This document shows positions 1-6,344 of a stretch of 6,638 bases of DNA, piece by piece. The translations under genes and the position numbers were made by a program. The DNA comes from DAOPXV01 sp035352535 (GTDB lineage Bacteria > Muiribacteriota > UBA9980), in the NCBI GenBank assembly GCA_964545075.1, contig CAZJFS010000215.1, positions 1 to 6,638 on the forward strand, given 5' to 3'. Positions within the stretch are counted from its first letter, which is position 1. The number at the start of each line of letters is the position of its first letter. Under the pieces are notes generated by a model. It was not told the DNA's origin. It saw only the letters and a program-made list of their open reading frames with translations, and did not search any database.

Positions 1-1
1 A

Positions 2-3000
2 ATGGCCATAGACGCGAGTTTCGAGAAATTCATAAGCGCCAATCCTCAAAACTTCAAGTTATATTATGAATATTCGAAGATGCTTCTTGAATATGGCCGG
101 AATGAAAAAGCGTCGCTATATTTAAATCAGGCCCTTCCGGCGGCTAAAAAGGGTTATCAGCTTATCCAGCTTGCGGTGATTTTTGAGAATATCAAAAAAA
201 CCGGAGACGCTAGAACATGCTATATGAAAGCCATAGAGGCCGAGCCCAAAAATGTAACGAATTATAATGACGCCATGGAATTTTTTCAGAGATATTCAAT
301 GACCGCGGATAAGGCTGAGGTGATGAAGCTTCGGGCCGAGAATTTTTCTGAAGATTCATATTATCTCGAGGATTACACCAGATATTTGCTTGAGCAGAAG
401 AGCTCCAGTTCCGAAATATACGTTACTGCCGGAAATAACTATCAGAAGCTTATCGATAAATATCCTAACAATGTTTCCTACAGAAATATGATGGCCGACG
501 TAAAGATAAAAACGGGTGGTATCGACTCCGCCGTCTCTTATATTTCAGCCGTTATAGCCGAATCATTGAAAAAGGGCAAAAAGGGATTTTCGGCCGACGA
601 TATAACCAAACTTTCCGAAACAAAGGCCAAGCTTCTTTTAAAAGCGAAAAAAATCGATGAGGCGCTGGCCATTTATTCCGAACTTATATATCAGAATCCG
701 GCCGAACCTTCTTTCGCCAATATGCTGGCCAGAATAGCCGTCGATCATGCCTGTCGTGAAAAAATAGAAAAATTCATAACCGGGCTTGATGACGTCAGAA
801 TGAAGAGCGTAAACCGGTATTTGATGCTCGCGCGGTTTTACGCTAAAACGTCTGAAACTGAAAAAACGCTCGAGCATTACAGGCAGGCGCTAGCCCTGGT
901 TCCGCGCTCGCGCGTGATTCTTTCCGAGCTGTTTTATGCGTGCCGTAGATTCGGCAAGTATGAGGAATGTAAAAAAACGATTCCGGCTTTTCTTGCGGTT
1001 TCAGAGGCTGAAAAGGATGTTTCGCTGACCGAGCGTTATATTGAATCTGTGAACGTATATCTTGAAACGGGCGATACCGCAAGCGCCGACGTTTTATATT
1101 CGAATTACGCGAAAAAGGTTTTGGATGAATGGAAGGCGTCTGATCAGAAAGGCTATTGCGCTAAATATGTTCAGATTCAAAAGAAATACTCCTTGGCTCT
1201 TGAATCGTATTCCTATTATGCCGCCGCGGTTGCATGCCTTAATGATATTCTCGAACAGTACCGTACCGATTCGTATAATAACAGATACTACATTTATCAA
1301 ACGCTTGATGAGATCTGCAACATTTACATCAAGTCCGGAGAATATGAAAAGGCTCTTGGAGTCCTGACCGATGAAATCATAGGGGAAAAACTCAAAAATC
1401 GTGAAATAGCTAGCGTTTCCGCTGATCATTTAAAAAAGGCGGTCAGACTCTGGAAAATGCTTGGAAAATATGACGAAGCTTTAAAATTTTACAGAGAAAA
1501 TTCATCCGGCGGTTCCGCAGAAGCTTCGGAATATTCAAAGCTTCTTCTGCAAGTTTATAAATACGCCGGTGATTGGAACGATTATATCGAGCTTTCGATG
1601 GCCTCGTCGAACATGAACGCCGTTAACGAAGTTATAAAGCGTTTTTCGAGTCCCGCTTTTGATGAGCTTACAATGAAGCTCCTTCTCTGGAGCGCTCCGC
1701 GCCTTGAAAGTGCGAAAGATTTCGCCGGGACGGTTTCCAGCTTTGTCAGATGCGGCGTGATATCCGAAACCAAGGGTTATTCCGAGCTCGCCTCGTCGTT
1801 CTTCGGAATGGCTTTGAAAACGTCGCCCGGCAATGATACGCTGAGAAATATAGCTGACTCGCTTCTGGCCGCAAACTCCGGTGAACGAGCCGCGCAATGT
1901 TATAAGAAGCTCTTAAGAAAATATTCTCAGCGCGCATATTGGGCCAACGCTCCTGAAATAGCCATGAAGCTCGCGGCGGCTGGCAGATCGTTAGACGCCA
2001 TGGATATCGCGGAGCGGCTTCTGGAAAAATACGCCGACGATGAAAAAATGAAGCTGCGGTGCGCCCGAATATTTATAAGCGCCGGAAATAAAGGCAAAGG
2101 CGTAGCGTTTCTGTCTGAGTGTCTTATGAATTCCGTCGCCGTCGCTGACGTTAGCGAAACGGTGAATTTGCTGGAAGGGGCATGCGAACCGGCTGAATTT
2201 CTCGCTAAAATAGATAAATTCATAGCTGAACGCGTTAATAAAGAGAACGCTAACGATTACGGATTCGTTTTTATTAAAAAGATTTCGATTATGGCGAAAC
2301 TGGCCGGCAAGTCCGGTTATACCGCCGTAGAAGAAGCCGTAACGGCATATCTTTCAAAAGAACCTTCCGCCGGGGGCGTCCTGCTTTATTTCGAGTCGCT
2401 TTTTGGCGGATTTGGCGCCGAGTTAAAAAAATCCGCTGGATTTAAGGATATTTATCTTAAAAACGCGGAGCGGCTCATTGAACGCGTGAATAAGAAGAGC
2501 GCGGTTGACTCGCTTTCATCGGACGAAAATTTACGTTTGCTTCGTCTTGTGATCGAAAACGCTCCAGCTACGATTGATTTCGCCTTGGAGCTTGCGCCGC
2601 TTCTTTTGAAAATCAAGGCGCCGTCCGTTAATCTGGATCAGTCGGTCATAGATCTCTTGTATTCGAGCCAGGTTGTTTTTGAAAAAAAAGACGATCAGAT
2701 ATTCGCGTTCTATCGCGAGAATTTTGAAGTGTCGGAACGGACAGCTCTTTTTATAGCCGAAAGGCTCCTTTCAGCCGGTTATTTTACCGCCGCGCTCAAG
2801 TTCTCCGATTTCGCTAAAAGACTCAATGACGAGAGCGAACTGGCCAAACTTTTTATAGTCGAAAGCCTGGCCGGCGCGGGTGATATGGCTGCCGCCGAAA
2901 AACTCGCCGGAAACATAAATCCTGATAAACTTTATATGGCCTTTGAAAATAGCGGCACCGGATATTACGACGGCTATTATTCAGTTGAAAATGACGGCTA

Positions 3001-3670
3001 TAAGCTGCGTTACGCGAAATTTCTGATGGGTTGCAAGGCCCTGGATAAGGCGCGTCCCGTTCTCAAAGGACTTCTCGCGCAGATTAAAAAAAATAACGAA
3101 TACGAACGGTTTTATCGCGGCATGAAAACTTATACGGATGCGCTTCAAGCATACTTTGAGGCGGCTTTGCCGGGAGAACCGGTGGATGAATTCACGGCGG
3201 CTTTTGAAGATGTGTATGATTACCATGATTCCGGCTATTATGACGCGAATTATTCCGAAAGAGCCGAGCTCAAAAAGCTCGCCGCCGTTTATTGCGGGTG
3301 GAAGAGCGCCGGATCGGACGTTAAGTCGGCCCGAAGCGTTAATTTGACCCCGGCTAAAGCTTATCTCGAAATATCATTGGCATTAAAACGTGATGATTAC
3401 GATCGCGCCGAGAAGCAGCTCAGTTATTACACACGCCTTTATCCGTCGGATTCGGATCTGGCGTCGCTTGTCCTTGAAAATGCAGGCGAAATAAAAGATA
3501 TAAAACTTATCGGCCTTGTCTGCGATAACATGAAATTTATCGATCCGGCCAGGGCTTTAAAATACCAGCAAACTTATTTGACTCAGGTGTCGGCGCGCGC
3601 TCTGAACGCTAAAAGCGAAGAGCAGCCGGCGGTCCCGACCGAAGAAGAATTGCCGGCCGAAGGCGAATAA
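2..3670 (+). CDS. Giant TPR-type helical repeat protein (N-terminus possibly incomplete)
   Basis: The reading frame is open for 1222 codons and ends with TAA. It is built almost entirely of degenerate tetratricopeptide-like helix pairs. Clear ones lie near residues 14-47 (directly after the first Asn-Pro), 284-325 (ALALVP followed by an FGKYEE turn), 441-456 (SGEYEKAL), 594-640 (helix ending in TSP), 661-690 and 1117-1160 (helix ending in LYPSD). TPR arrays bind other proteins, so a scaffold or assembly role is inferred; no catalytic motif is visible. Two Tyr-rich turns, GYYDGYYS (987-994) and GYYDANYS (1078-1085), interrupt the helices. The C-terminus is a Glu/Pro-rich, probably disordered tail (about 1198-1222). 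The ATG at base 2 has only one base before it, so no ribosome site can be checked and the true start may lie upstream; no signal peptide is visible from this Met. It is probably co-transcribed with the secreted protein gene 26 bases downstream. The repeat class is fairly certain, the function unknown. Confidence 0.85.
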   Translation: MAIDASFEKFISANPQNFKLYYEYSKMLLEYGRNEKASLYLNQALPAAKKGYQLIQLAVIFENIKKTGDARTCYMKAIEAEPKNVTNYNDAMEFFQRYSMTADKAEVMKLRAENFSEDSYYLEDYTRYLLEQKSSSSEIYVTAGNNYQKLIDKYPNNVSYRNMMADVKIKTGGIDSAVSYISAVIAESLKKGKKGFSADDITKLSETKAKLLLKAKKIDEALAIYSELIYQNPAEPSFANMLARIAVDHACREKIEKFITGLDDVRMKSVNRYLMLARFYAKTSETEKTLEHYRQALALVPRSRVILSELFYACRRFGKYEECKKTIPAFLAVSEAEKDVSLTERYIESVNVYLETGDTASADVLYSNYAKKVLDEWKASDQKGYCAKYVQIQKKYSLALESYSYYAAAVACLNDILEQYRTDSYNNRYYIYQTLDEICNIYIKSGEYEKALGVLTDEIIGEKLKNREIASVSADHLKKAVRLWKMLGKYDEALKFYRENSSGGSAEASEYSKLLLQVYKYAGDWNDYIELSMASSNMNAVNEVIKRFSSPAFDELTMKLLLWSAPRLESAKDFAGTVSSFVRCGVISETKGYSELASSFFGMALKTSPGNDTLRNIADSLLAANSGERAAQCYKKLLRKYSQRAYWANAPEIAMKLAAAGRSLDAMDIAERLLEKYADDEKMKLRCARIFISAGNKGKGVAFLSECLMNSVAVADVSETVNLLEGACEPAEFLAKIDKFIAERVNKENANDYGFVFIKKISIMAKLAGKSGYTAVEEAVTAYLSKEPSAGGVLLYFESLFGGFGAELKKSAGFKDIYLKNAERLIERVNKKSAVDSLSSDENLRLLRLVIENAPATIDFALELAPLLLKIKAPSVNLDQSVIDLLYSSQVVFEKKDDQIFAFYRENFEVSERTALFIAERLLSAGYFTAALKFSDFAKRLNDESELAKLFIVESLAGAGDMAAAEKLAGNINPDKLYMAFENSGTGYYDGYYSVENDGYKLRYAKFLMGCKALDKARPVLKGLLAQIKKNNEYERFYRGMKTYTDALQAYFEAALPGEPVDEFTAAFEDVYDYHDSGYYDANYSERAELKKLAAVYCGWKSAGSDVKSARSVNLTPAKAYLEISLALKRDDYDRAEKQLSYYTRLYPSDSDLASLVLENAGEIKDIKLIGLVCDNMKFIDPARALKYQQTYLTQVSARALNAKSEEQPAVPTEEELPAEGE

Positions 3671-3683
3671 AGTTAAGCGAAAT

Positions 3684-3687
3684 GGAG
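3684..3687 (+). promoter_or_regulatory. Ribosome binding site deciding the start of the secreted-protein gene
   Basis: GGAG lies 9 bases before the ATG at 3697. Two earlier in-frame ATGs exist at 3682 and 3688, but the first overlaps this motif and has no purine-rich site of its own, and the second directly abuts it. Starting at 3697 also gives a textbook signal peptide beginning MKYIKIALL, whereas earlier starts would place acidic residues (MEMIE) in front of the positive n-region. Confidence 0.7.
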
Positions 3688-3696
3688 ATGATCGAA

Positions 3697-5112
3697 ATGA
3701 AATATATAAAAATAGCTTTATTATCTTTTATCGTGGTGGCCCTCTTTTCGGGGGTCGCATACTCCGCCGGCAAGATGCCGGCCAAGGTGGGCGTTTCTGA
3801 ATGTGAATTGACCATATGCGCTAAAAAATCGGGCAAATTACTGGATCAATTCTTAAATTCGGAGTTTATACAGAAATTCTCCGAATCTAAACTTTTCACC
3901 AGATTCACACAGTGCCTTGCGTATCAGAAGTACGATCAGGCGCTTGGCGCATTAAAAACTAGTTTTGGCGGTGATTTTAAGTATTCAAGGCTTCTGGATT
4001 TTTTAGACTGCGAACTCACCGTTTATATTGTAAACTCGGACCTCGACGCGCTTCTTTTATTGGCAGAGGCGGACAGAAATATATCTAAATATGAATATTT
4101 CATGAAATTTAAAAAGGGCCTTAAAACTGAAAAAGTAGGGGATGTCACGATATATCTCGTGAATTCATCCGACGATATAACGGTTTTTTGCTTCGCGTTA
4201 TTTCAAGGCAAAACTTATTTTTCGAATAGCTTTGAACTTTTAAGCTCGGTCGTTTCCAAAAACACGGTTCTGGAGGCCAGAGCGGTTTCCAAATCGCCTG
4301 CATGGGCTTTCATAAATCTTAGAACGCTTACCGCCCGCCTTACCGATAATTTTAAAAAGAATGAAGGCATGTTTTTATACCTGTTTCCGCCCTCGCCGGA
4401 GTCCGTCGCCCTCAACATAGTGGTTCTTAACGGAAGCGTTCCGGGCGACACTGAAGAACCCGGAGTCGTCAAAGCTTTAAAAAAAGTGACGCTTCCCCTT
4501 GATTTGCCGGCTTTTTCGTTTTCAAATGAAAATTTCGCCGCTTCTGAATTTTTTGGAACGGCACTTGCTTGCGCTGAAAGCCTTGAGGTGTCGGCGGATT
4601 TTACGACCCTGCTTTCGAAATTTTCCGCGATTTCGGGGAAAGGCGTGAGCGTGATACTTGATTTGGCGGTTAAAGACGGCATCCAGTATATTATCGCTTT
4701 TGGAGCTGAAAACGTGCCTTCCGAATTACAGGCGGCTTTTAAAAAATACTTTCCGGAGCTGGACATAGTTTTCTCGAAAGGACGGTTCGTAGTTTCTAAT
4801 AAGAACCTGGAGGCTTCCGGGTATAAAGCGCTTAATTTTGATTGGATGAATGGAATTTCAAAAACGCTCGATGCCAGCGGTGTTTCCTACTTTTATTGTA
4901 TCCGGGGCGAAGCCGCCGCCGTGGCGCTCAGGCAGATGCTTAATATGATGCTTGATCTCAAAAATTGGAAAAGTTCCGATGCTTATGAGTTTTCTTCGGA
5001 TCTGGCTGATTCGTTTGATGTATTTAAGACGTTGGGGAACATTCTGGTCTTTTCTCCTAACGGAGGCGGGGTTAAAAATCTTAATTCCGTAATCAGTGTT
5101 AGTTTCAAATAA
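3697..5112 (+). CDS. Exported protein of unknown function (possibly DUF3352-like)
   Basis: The protein has 471 residues from the preferred ATG. Residues 1-24 form a Sec signal peptide: Lys at 2 and 5, a hydrophobic core (about 6-20) and a likely signal peptidase I site near AYS-A (23/24). There is no lipobox Cys, so a soluble periplasmic or secreted product is expected. No second membrane segment is evident. The mature part alternates short strands and helices, starting with MPAKVGVSE and a helical stretch LLDQFLNSEFIQKF. This arrangement recalls DUF3352-type proteins, which are uncharacterised, but I cannot confirm membership. No catalytic motif is recognised. The gene lies 26 bases after the TPR protein gene and 21 bases before the DsrE-like gene, so an operon is likely, and the two larger products may work together at the envelope (inference). 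A longer form from 3682 cannot be fully excluded. Confidence 0.85.
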   Translation: MKYIKIALLSFIVVALFSGVAYSAGKMPAKVGVSECELTICAKKSGKLLDQFLNSEFIQKFSESKLFTRFTQCLAYQKYDQALGALKTSFGGDFKYSRLLDFLDCELTVYIVNSDLDALLLLAEADRNISKYEYFMKFKKGLKTEKVGDVTIYLVNSSDDITVFCFALFQGKTYFSNSFELLSSVVSKNTVLEARAVSKSPAWAFINLRTLTARLTDNFKKNEGMFLYLFPPSPESVALNIVVLNGSVPGDTEEPGVVKALKKVTLPLDLPAFSFSNENFAASEFFGTALACAESLEVSADFTTLLSKFSAISGKGVSVILDLAVKDGIQYIIAFGAENVPSELQAAFKKYFPELDIVFSKGRFVVSNKNLEASGYKALNFDWMNGISKTLDASGVSYFYCIRGEAAAVALRQMLNMMLDLKNWKSSDAYEFSSDLADSFDVFKTLGNILVFSPNGGGVKNLNSVISVSFK

Positions 5113-5117
5113 AATTG

Positions 5118-5124
5118 AAAGGGA
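5118..5124 (+). promoter_or_regulatory. Ribosome binding site for a TTG start
   Basis: AAAGGGA ends 9 bases before the TTG at 5134. An in-frame TAA at 5125-5127 blocks any upstream extension, and the next in-frame ATG would remove 56 residues, including the conserved start of the DsrE-type domain. Together these make TTG the only sensible start codon. Confidence 0.7.
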
Positions 5125-5133
5125 TAATTAAAT

Positions 5134-5547
5134 TTGGATTTCGATAATTTTTATATCAATATTTCAAAAGAGACTTCCGCTATAGAAGAACGCATTTTGG
5201 GCGAAATACAGATCGAATCCAGCTGTTTTCTTGTTAAGAACGATTTTATCGGCGAATCCGATGCTCTCGGCCATGGCCTTATCAAATCTTTGTTTTATGT
5301 CATGGCCGAAAAGGAGACGAAGCCGTCCGATATAATTTTAATTAACAGGGGCGTGCTTCTTGCGGCTTCAGGATCGCCAATATTGAGCGCACTGTGCGAA
5401 TTGGAACGTTCCGGCGTTTCGATACTTTGCTGCGGAACGTCCCTGAATCATTATAAAATGCATGATTCCCTGTCGATCGGTTACGTCTCCAATATGTATG
5501 ATATACTGGAAGTGTTGATGCGAGCTAAGAAAGTGGTAAGCATATGA
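5134..5547 (+). CDS. DsrE-family protein resembling the YedF C-terminal domain
   Basis: This 137 aa protein matches, from memory of the family, the C-terminal DsrE/F-like half of the sulfurtransferase-like selenium metabolism protein YedF. Visible landmarks are GESDALGHGL (40-49), LINRGVLL (69-76) where the family has FLNSGVKL, the Cys loop CCGTSL (99-104) where the family typically has CGTCL, and NMY (120-122). Full-length YedF proteins are about 200 aa with an N-terminal TusA domain; that domain is absent, and residues 1-30 do not resemble it. The second Cys of the CGTC loop is Ser103, while C100 is kept and C99 is additional. DsrE-fold proteins handle sulfur as persulfide or act in thiol relays, but the exact role of YedF is not established. 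The gene starts at TTG and follows the secreted-protein gene by 21 bases, so it is probably the last gene of the operon. No selD or other selenium gene is in view. The family call is good, the function unknown. Confidence 0.85.
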   Translation: MDFDNFYINISKETSAIEERILGEIQIESSCFLVKNDFIGESDALGHGLIKSLFYVMAEKETKPSDIILINRGVLLAASGSPILSALCELERSGVSILCCGTSLNHYKMHDSLSIGYVSNMYDILEVLMRAKKVVSI

Positions 5548-5704
5548 AGCGCCGGTCCGGCAAATGCATTTTACTGTATCACTTTATATAATCAGTTATA
5601 ACTTGAAAAATGATAAAAAAACAAGAAAAAACAAGAAAATCGTTTACAAACTCGAAATTAAAAGTTTATTGATTGTTTATAACGTAATATGGTATAAAAA
5701 TGAG
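5548..5704 (+). other. AT-rich non-coding spacer upstream of the tRNA cluster
   Basis: No supported gene lies here. An open frame runs from 5564 into the tRNA-Val gene, but it has a low-complexity Lys/Ile/Tyr-rich product, no ribosome site, and contains the tRNA promoter. The stretch holds a tandem 10-base A-rich unit (ACAAGAAAAA then ACAAGAAAAT, 5621-5640) and a perfect palindrome AGTTATAACT (5594-5603). No convincing terminator for the upstream operon was found. The A/T tracts could act as an UP-type element for the promoter downstream, although they are somewhat distant. Confidence 0.5.
5669..5698 (+). promoter_or_regulatory. Possible second, weaker sigma-70 promoter
   Basis: TTGATT (5669-5674) and TATAAA (5693-5698) are separated by 18 bases, just upstream of the consensus promoter. 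Tandem promoters are common before stable RNA genes, but such matches also arise by chance in DNA this AT-rich. Confidence 0.3.
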
Positions 5705-5733
5705 TTGACAAAGATATTCGACTGTGGTATAAT
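5705..5733 (+). promoter_or_regulatory. Perfect consensus sigma-70 promoter for the tRNA cluster
   Basis: TTGACA (5705-5710) and TATAAT (5728-5733) match the housekeeping consensus at all twelve positions, with the ideal 17-base spacer. Transcription should begin near 5740, leaving a leader of about 30 bases before tRNA-Val at 5771. A strong promoter is expected for stable RNA and it probably serves all four tRNA genes. No GC-rich discriminator of the stringent type is obvious after the -10 box; the bases that follow are CTTCTTA. Confidence 0.9.
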
Positions 5734-5770
5734 CTTCTTACTTCAAAAATACGGCTTTTTAAAAATAATC

Positions 5771-5843
5771 GGGCGGTTAGCTCAGCTGGGAGAGCATTAG
5801 CCTTACAAGCTAAGGGTCACAGGTTCGAGCCCTGTACCGCCCA
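5771..5843 (+). tRNA. tRNA-Val (anticodon TAC)
   Basis: The 73-base cloverleaf has a full 7 bp acceptor stem (GGGCGGT with ACCGCCC), D-stem GCTC/GAGC with a loop containing GG, anticodon stem TTAGC/GCTAA around loop CTTACAA, and T-stem ACAGG/CCTGT with canonical loop TTCGAGC. The anticodon TAC reads GTA and, with U34 modification, other Val codons. The discriminator is A and CCA is not encoded. It is the first gene after the consensus promoter, 13 bases before tRNA-Asp. Confidence 0.97.
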
Positions 5844-5856
5844 TTTTCAAATAACT

Positions 5857-5930
5857 GGAGCGGTGGTGGAGATAGTTAACACGTCGGCCTGTCAAGCCGA
5901 AGATCGCGGGAGCGAAACCCGTCCGCTCCG
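5857..5930 (+). tRNA. tRNA-Asp (anticodon GTC) with an atypical elbow
   Basis: The 74-base cloverleaf has acceptor stem GGAGCGG/CCGCTCC, anticodon stem TCGGC/GCCGA around loop CTGTCAA (anticodon GTC), T-stem GCGGG/CCCGT, and discriminator G, the Asp identity base. G10, another Asp identity base, is present at 5866. CCA is not encoded. Several nearly invariant positions are changed. The D-loop reads AGATAGTTAA, so position 18 is A rather than G while G19 is kept. The T-loop reads AGCGAAA, so positions 54-55 are AG instead of TT. Position 38 is A where tRNA-Asp usually has C. The stems are intact, so this is not simple decay, but stability, modification or EF-Tu use may differ. It could be a divergent functional tRNA, a non-translational tRNA or an early pseudogene. 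tRNA numbering was assigned by hand alignment to the E. coli tRNA-Asp as I remember it. Confidence 0.9.
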
Positions 5931-5936
5931 TTTTTT
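5909..5936 (+). terminator. Possible intrinsic terminator or attenuator overlapping the tRNA-Asp 3' end
   Basis: GGAGCG (5909-5914, T-stem plus the altered T-loop) is perfectly complementary to CGCTCC (5924-5929, 3' acceptor strand). This gives a 6 bp GC-rich hairpin with a 9-base loop, followed after one G by six T residues (5931-5936). The fold excludes the normal acceptor and T stems, so it could act only on transcripts not already folded as a tRNA. A run of T after a tRNA also occurs by chance, and the tRNA fold should be more stable. Confidence 0.35.
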
Positions 5937-5948
5937 ATTTAATACGAT

Positions 5949-6021
<73 letters not shown>

Positions 6022-6070
6022 TTATTTAAATATTAAAGGGTTTTTCTAAGATAATCTTTTTATGAAATCT

Positions 6071-6142
6071 GGCGGCATAGCCAAGTGGCTAAGGCAGAGG
6101 ACTGCAAATCCTTTATCCTCGGTTCAAGTCCGAGTGCCGCCT
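6071..6142 (+). tRNA. tRNA-Cys (anticodon GCA)
   Basis: The 72-base cloverleaf has acceptor stem GGCGGCA/TGCCGCC, a 3 bp D-stem GCC/GGC with GG in the loop, anticodon stem GAGGA/TCCTT (one G-T pair) around loop CTGCAAA, a 4-base variable region and T-stem CTCGG/CCGAG with canonical loop TTCAAGT. The discriminator T is the Cys identity base. CCA is not encoded. It lies 49 bases after tRNA-Phe and is the last gene of the cluster. T-rich DNA follows (six T at 6149-6154), but no separate hairpin precedes it, so the terminator of the unit is not identified. Confidence 0.96.
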
Positions 6143-6249
6143 TTTATCTTTTTTACACTCCTGTCAAAGCACATTTTAATACCACGTCCTTATTTTGCGG
6201 TATATTTTAAAAGAAGAAGTTTGTTTTTATTTTCTATTTAATGTCATTA

Positions 6250-6282
6250 AGCGTTCCGCCTGATAGTGCGCGGAATGTTCCG
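6250..6282 (+). promoter_or_regulatory. Triple TTCCG element: possible operator or RNA hairpin
   Basis: TTCCG occurs at 6254-6258, inverted as CGGAA at 6271-6275, and again as TTCCG at 6278-6282. The last two form a compact palindrome with a 2-base centre. The first two sit within a 10 bp stem (6250-6259 with 6270-6279, including two G-T pairs) around a 10-base loop. No T-run follows, so it is not an intrinsic terminator. Its place 62 bases before the activator gene fits an operator or a structured leader. Confidence 0.4.
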
Positions 6283-6328
6283 AGTATGATAACCTGTGCG
6301 CCGTTTTAAAAATGCGCCCGGTGTGGTC

Positions 6329-6335
6329 AGGGAGA
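6329..6335 (+). promoter_or_regulatory. Ribosome binding site of the sigma-54 activator gene
   Basis: AGGGAGA lies 9 bases before the ATG at 6345. An in-frame TAA at 6342-6344 directly precedes that ATG, so the protein cannot extend further upstream in this frame. Confidence 0.75.
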
Positions 6336-6344
6336 ATAAAATAA

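Larger units (their letters stand above)
6143..6344 (+). other. Non-coding region between the tRNA cluster and the sigma-54 activator gene
   Basis: No gene is supported in these 202 bases. They hold a T-rich stretch just after tRNA-Cys, the TTCCG element described separately, a direct repeat TGCGCC at 6297-6302 and 6313-6318 (period 16), and a -10-like TATGAT (6285-6290) without a good -35 box. No TGGC-N6-TTGC type sigma-54 promoter was found on the + strand. The activator's promoter must lie here or upstream, but I cannot place it with confidence. Confidence 0.5.

Noticed and set aside
4215..4766. 183-codon open frame on the - strand inside the secreted-protein gene
   Set aside because: It is antisense to a well-supported gene, with a Ser/Thr/Ala-rich product, no recognised motif and no evident ribosome site. 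It is best explained as a codon-bias shadow.
5544..5591. 15-codon ORF overlapping the stop of the YedF-like gene (ATGA overlap)
   Set aside because: It is very short with no recognisable product, and the overlap is probably chance.
5545..5600. TGA stop of the YedF-like gene read as selenocysteine
   Set aside because: The protein already ends where the family normally ends, the 17-codon extension has no family resemblance, and GCCGGTCCGGC after the stop cannot form a sound SECIS hairpin (1-base loop).
5564..5800. 78-codon open frame running into tRNA-Val
   Set aside because: It overlaps the consensus promoter and the tRNA gene, has low-complexity composition and lacks a ribosome binding site.
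6179..6203. ATACC/GGTAT inverted repeat followed by ATTTTAA as terminator of the tRNA unit
   Set aside because: It has only a 5 bp stem with a 15-base loop and a short interrupted T-tract, too weak to call.
6312..6344. Ten-codon upstream ORF (MRPVWSGRIK) whose stop abuts the sigma-54 activator ATG
   Set aside because: It has no ribosome site and lies in the same frame just before the true start. A leader peptide is possible but unsupported.
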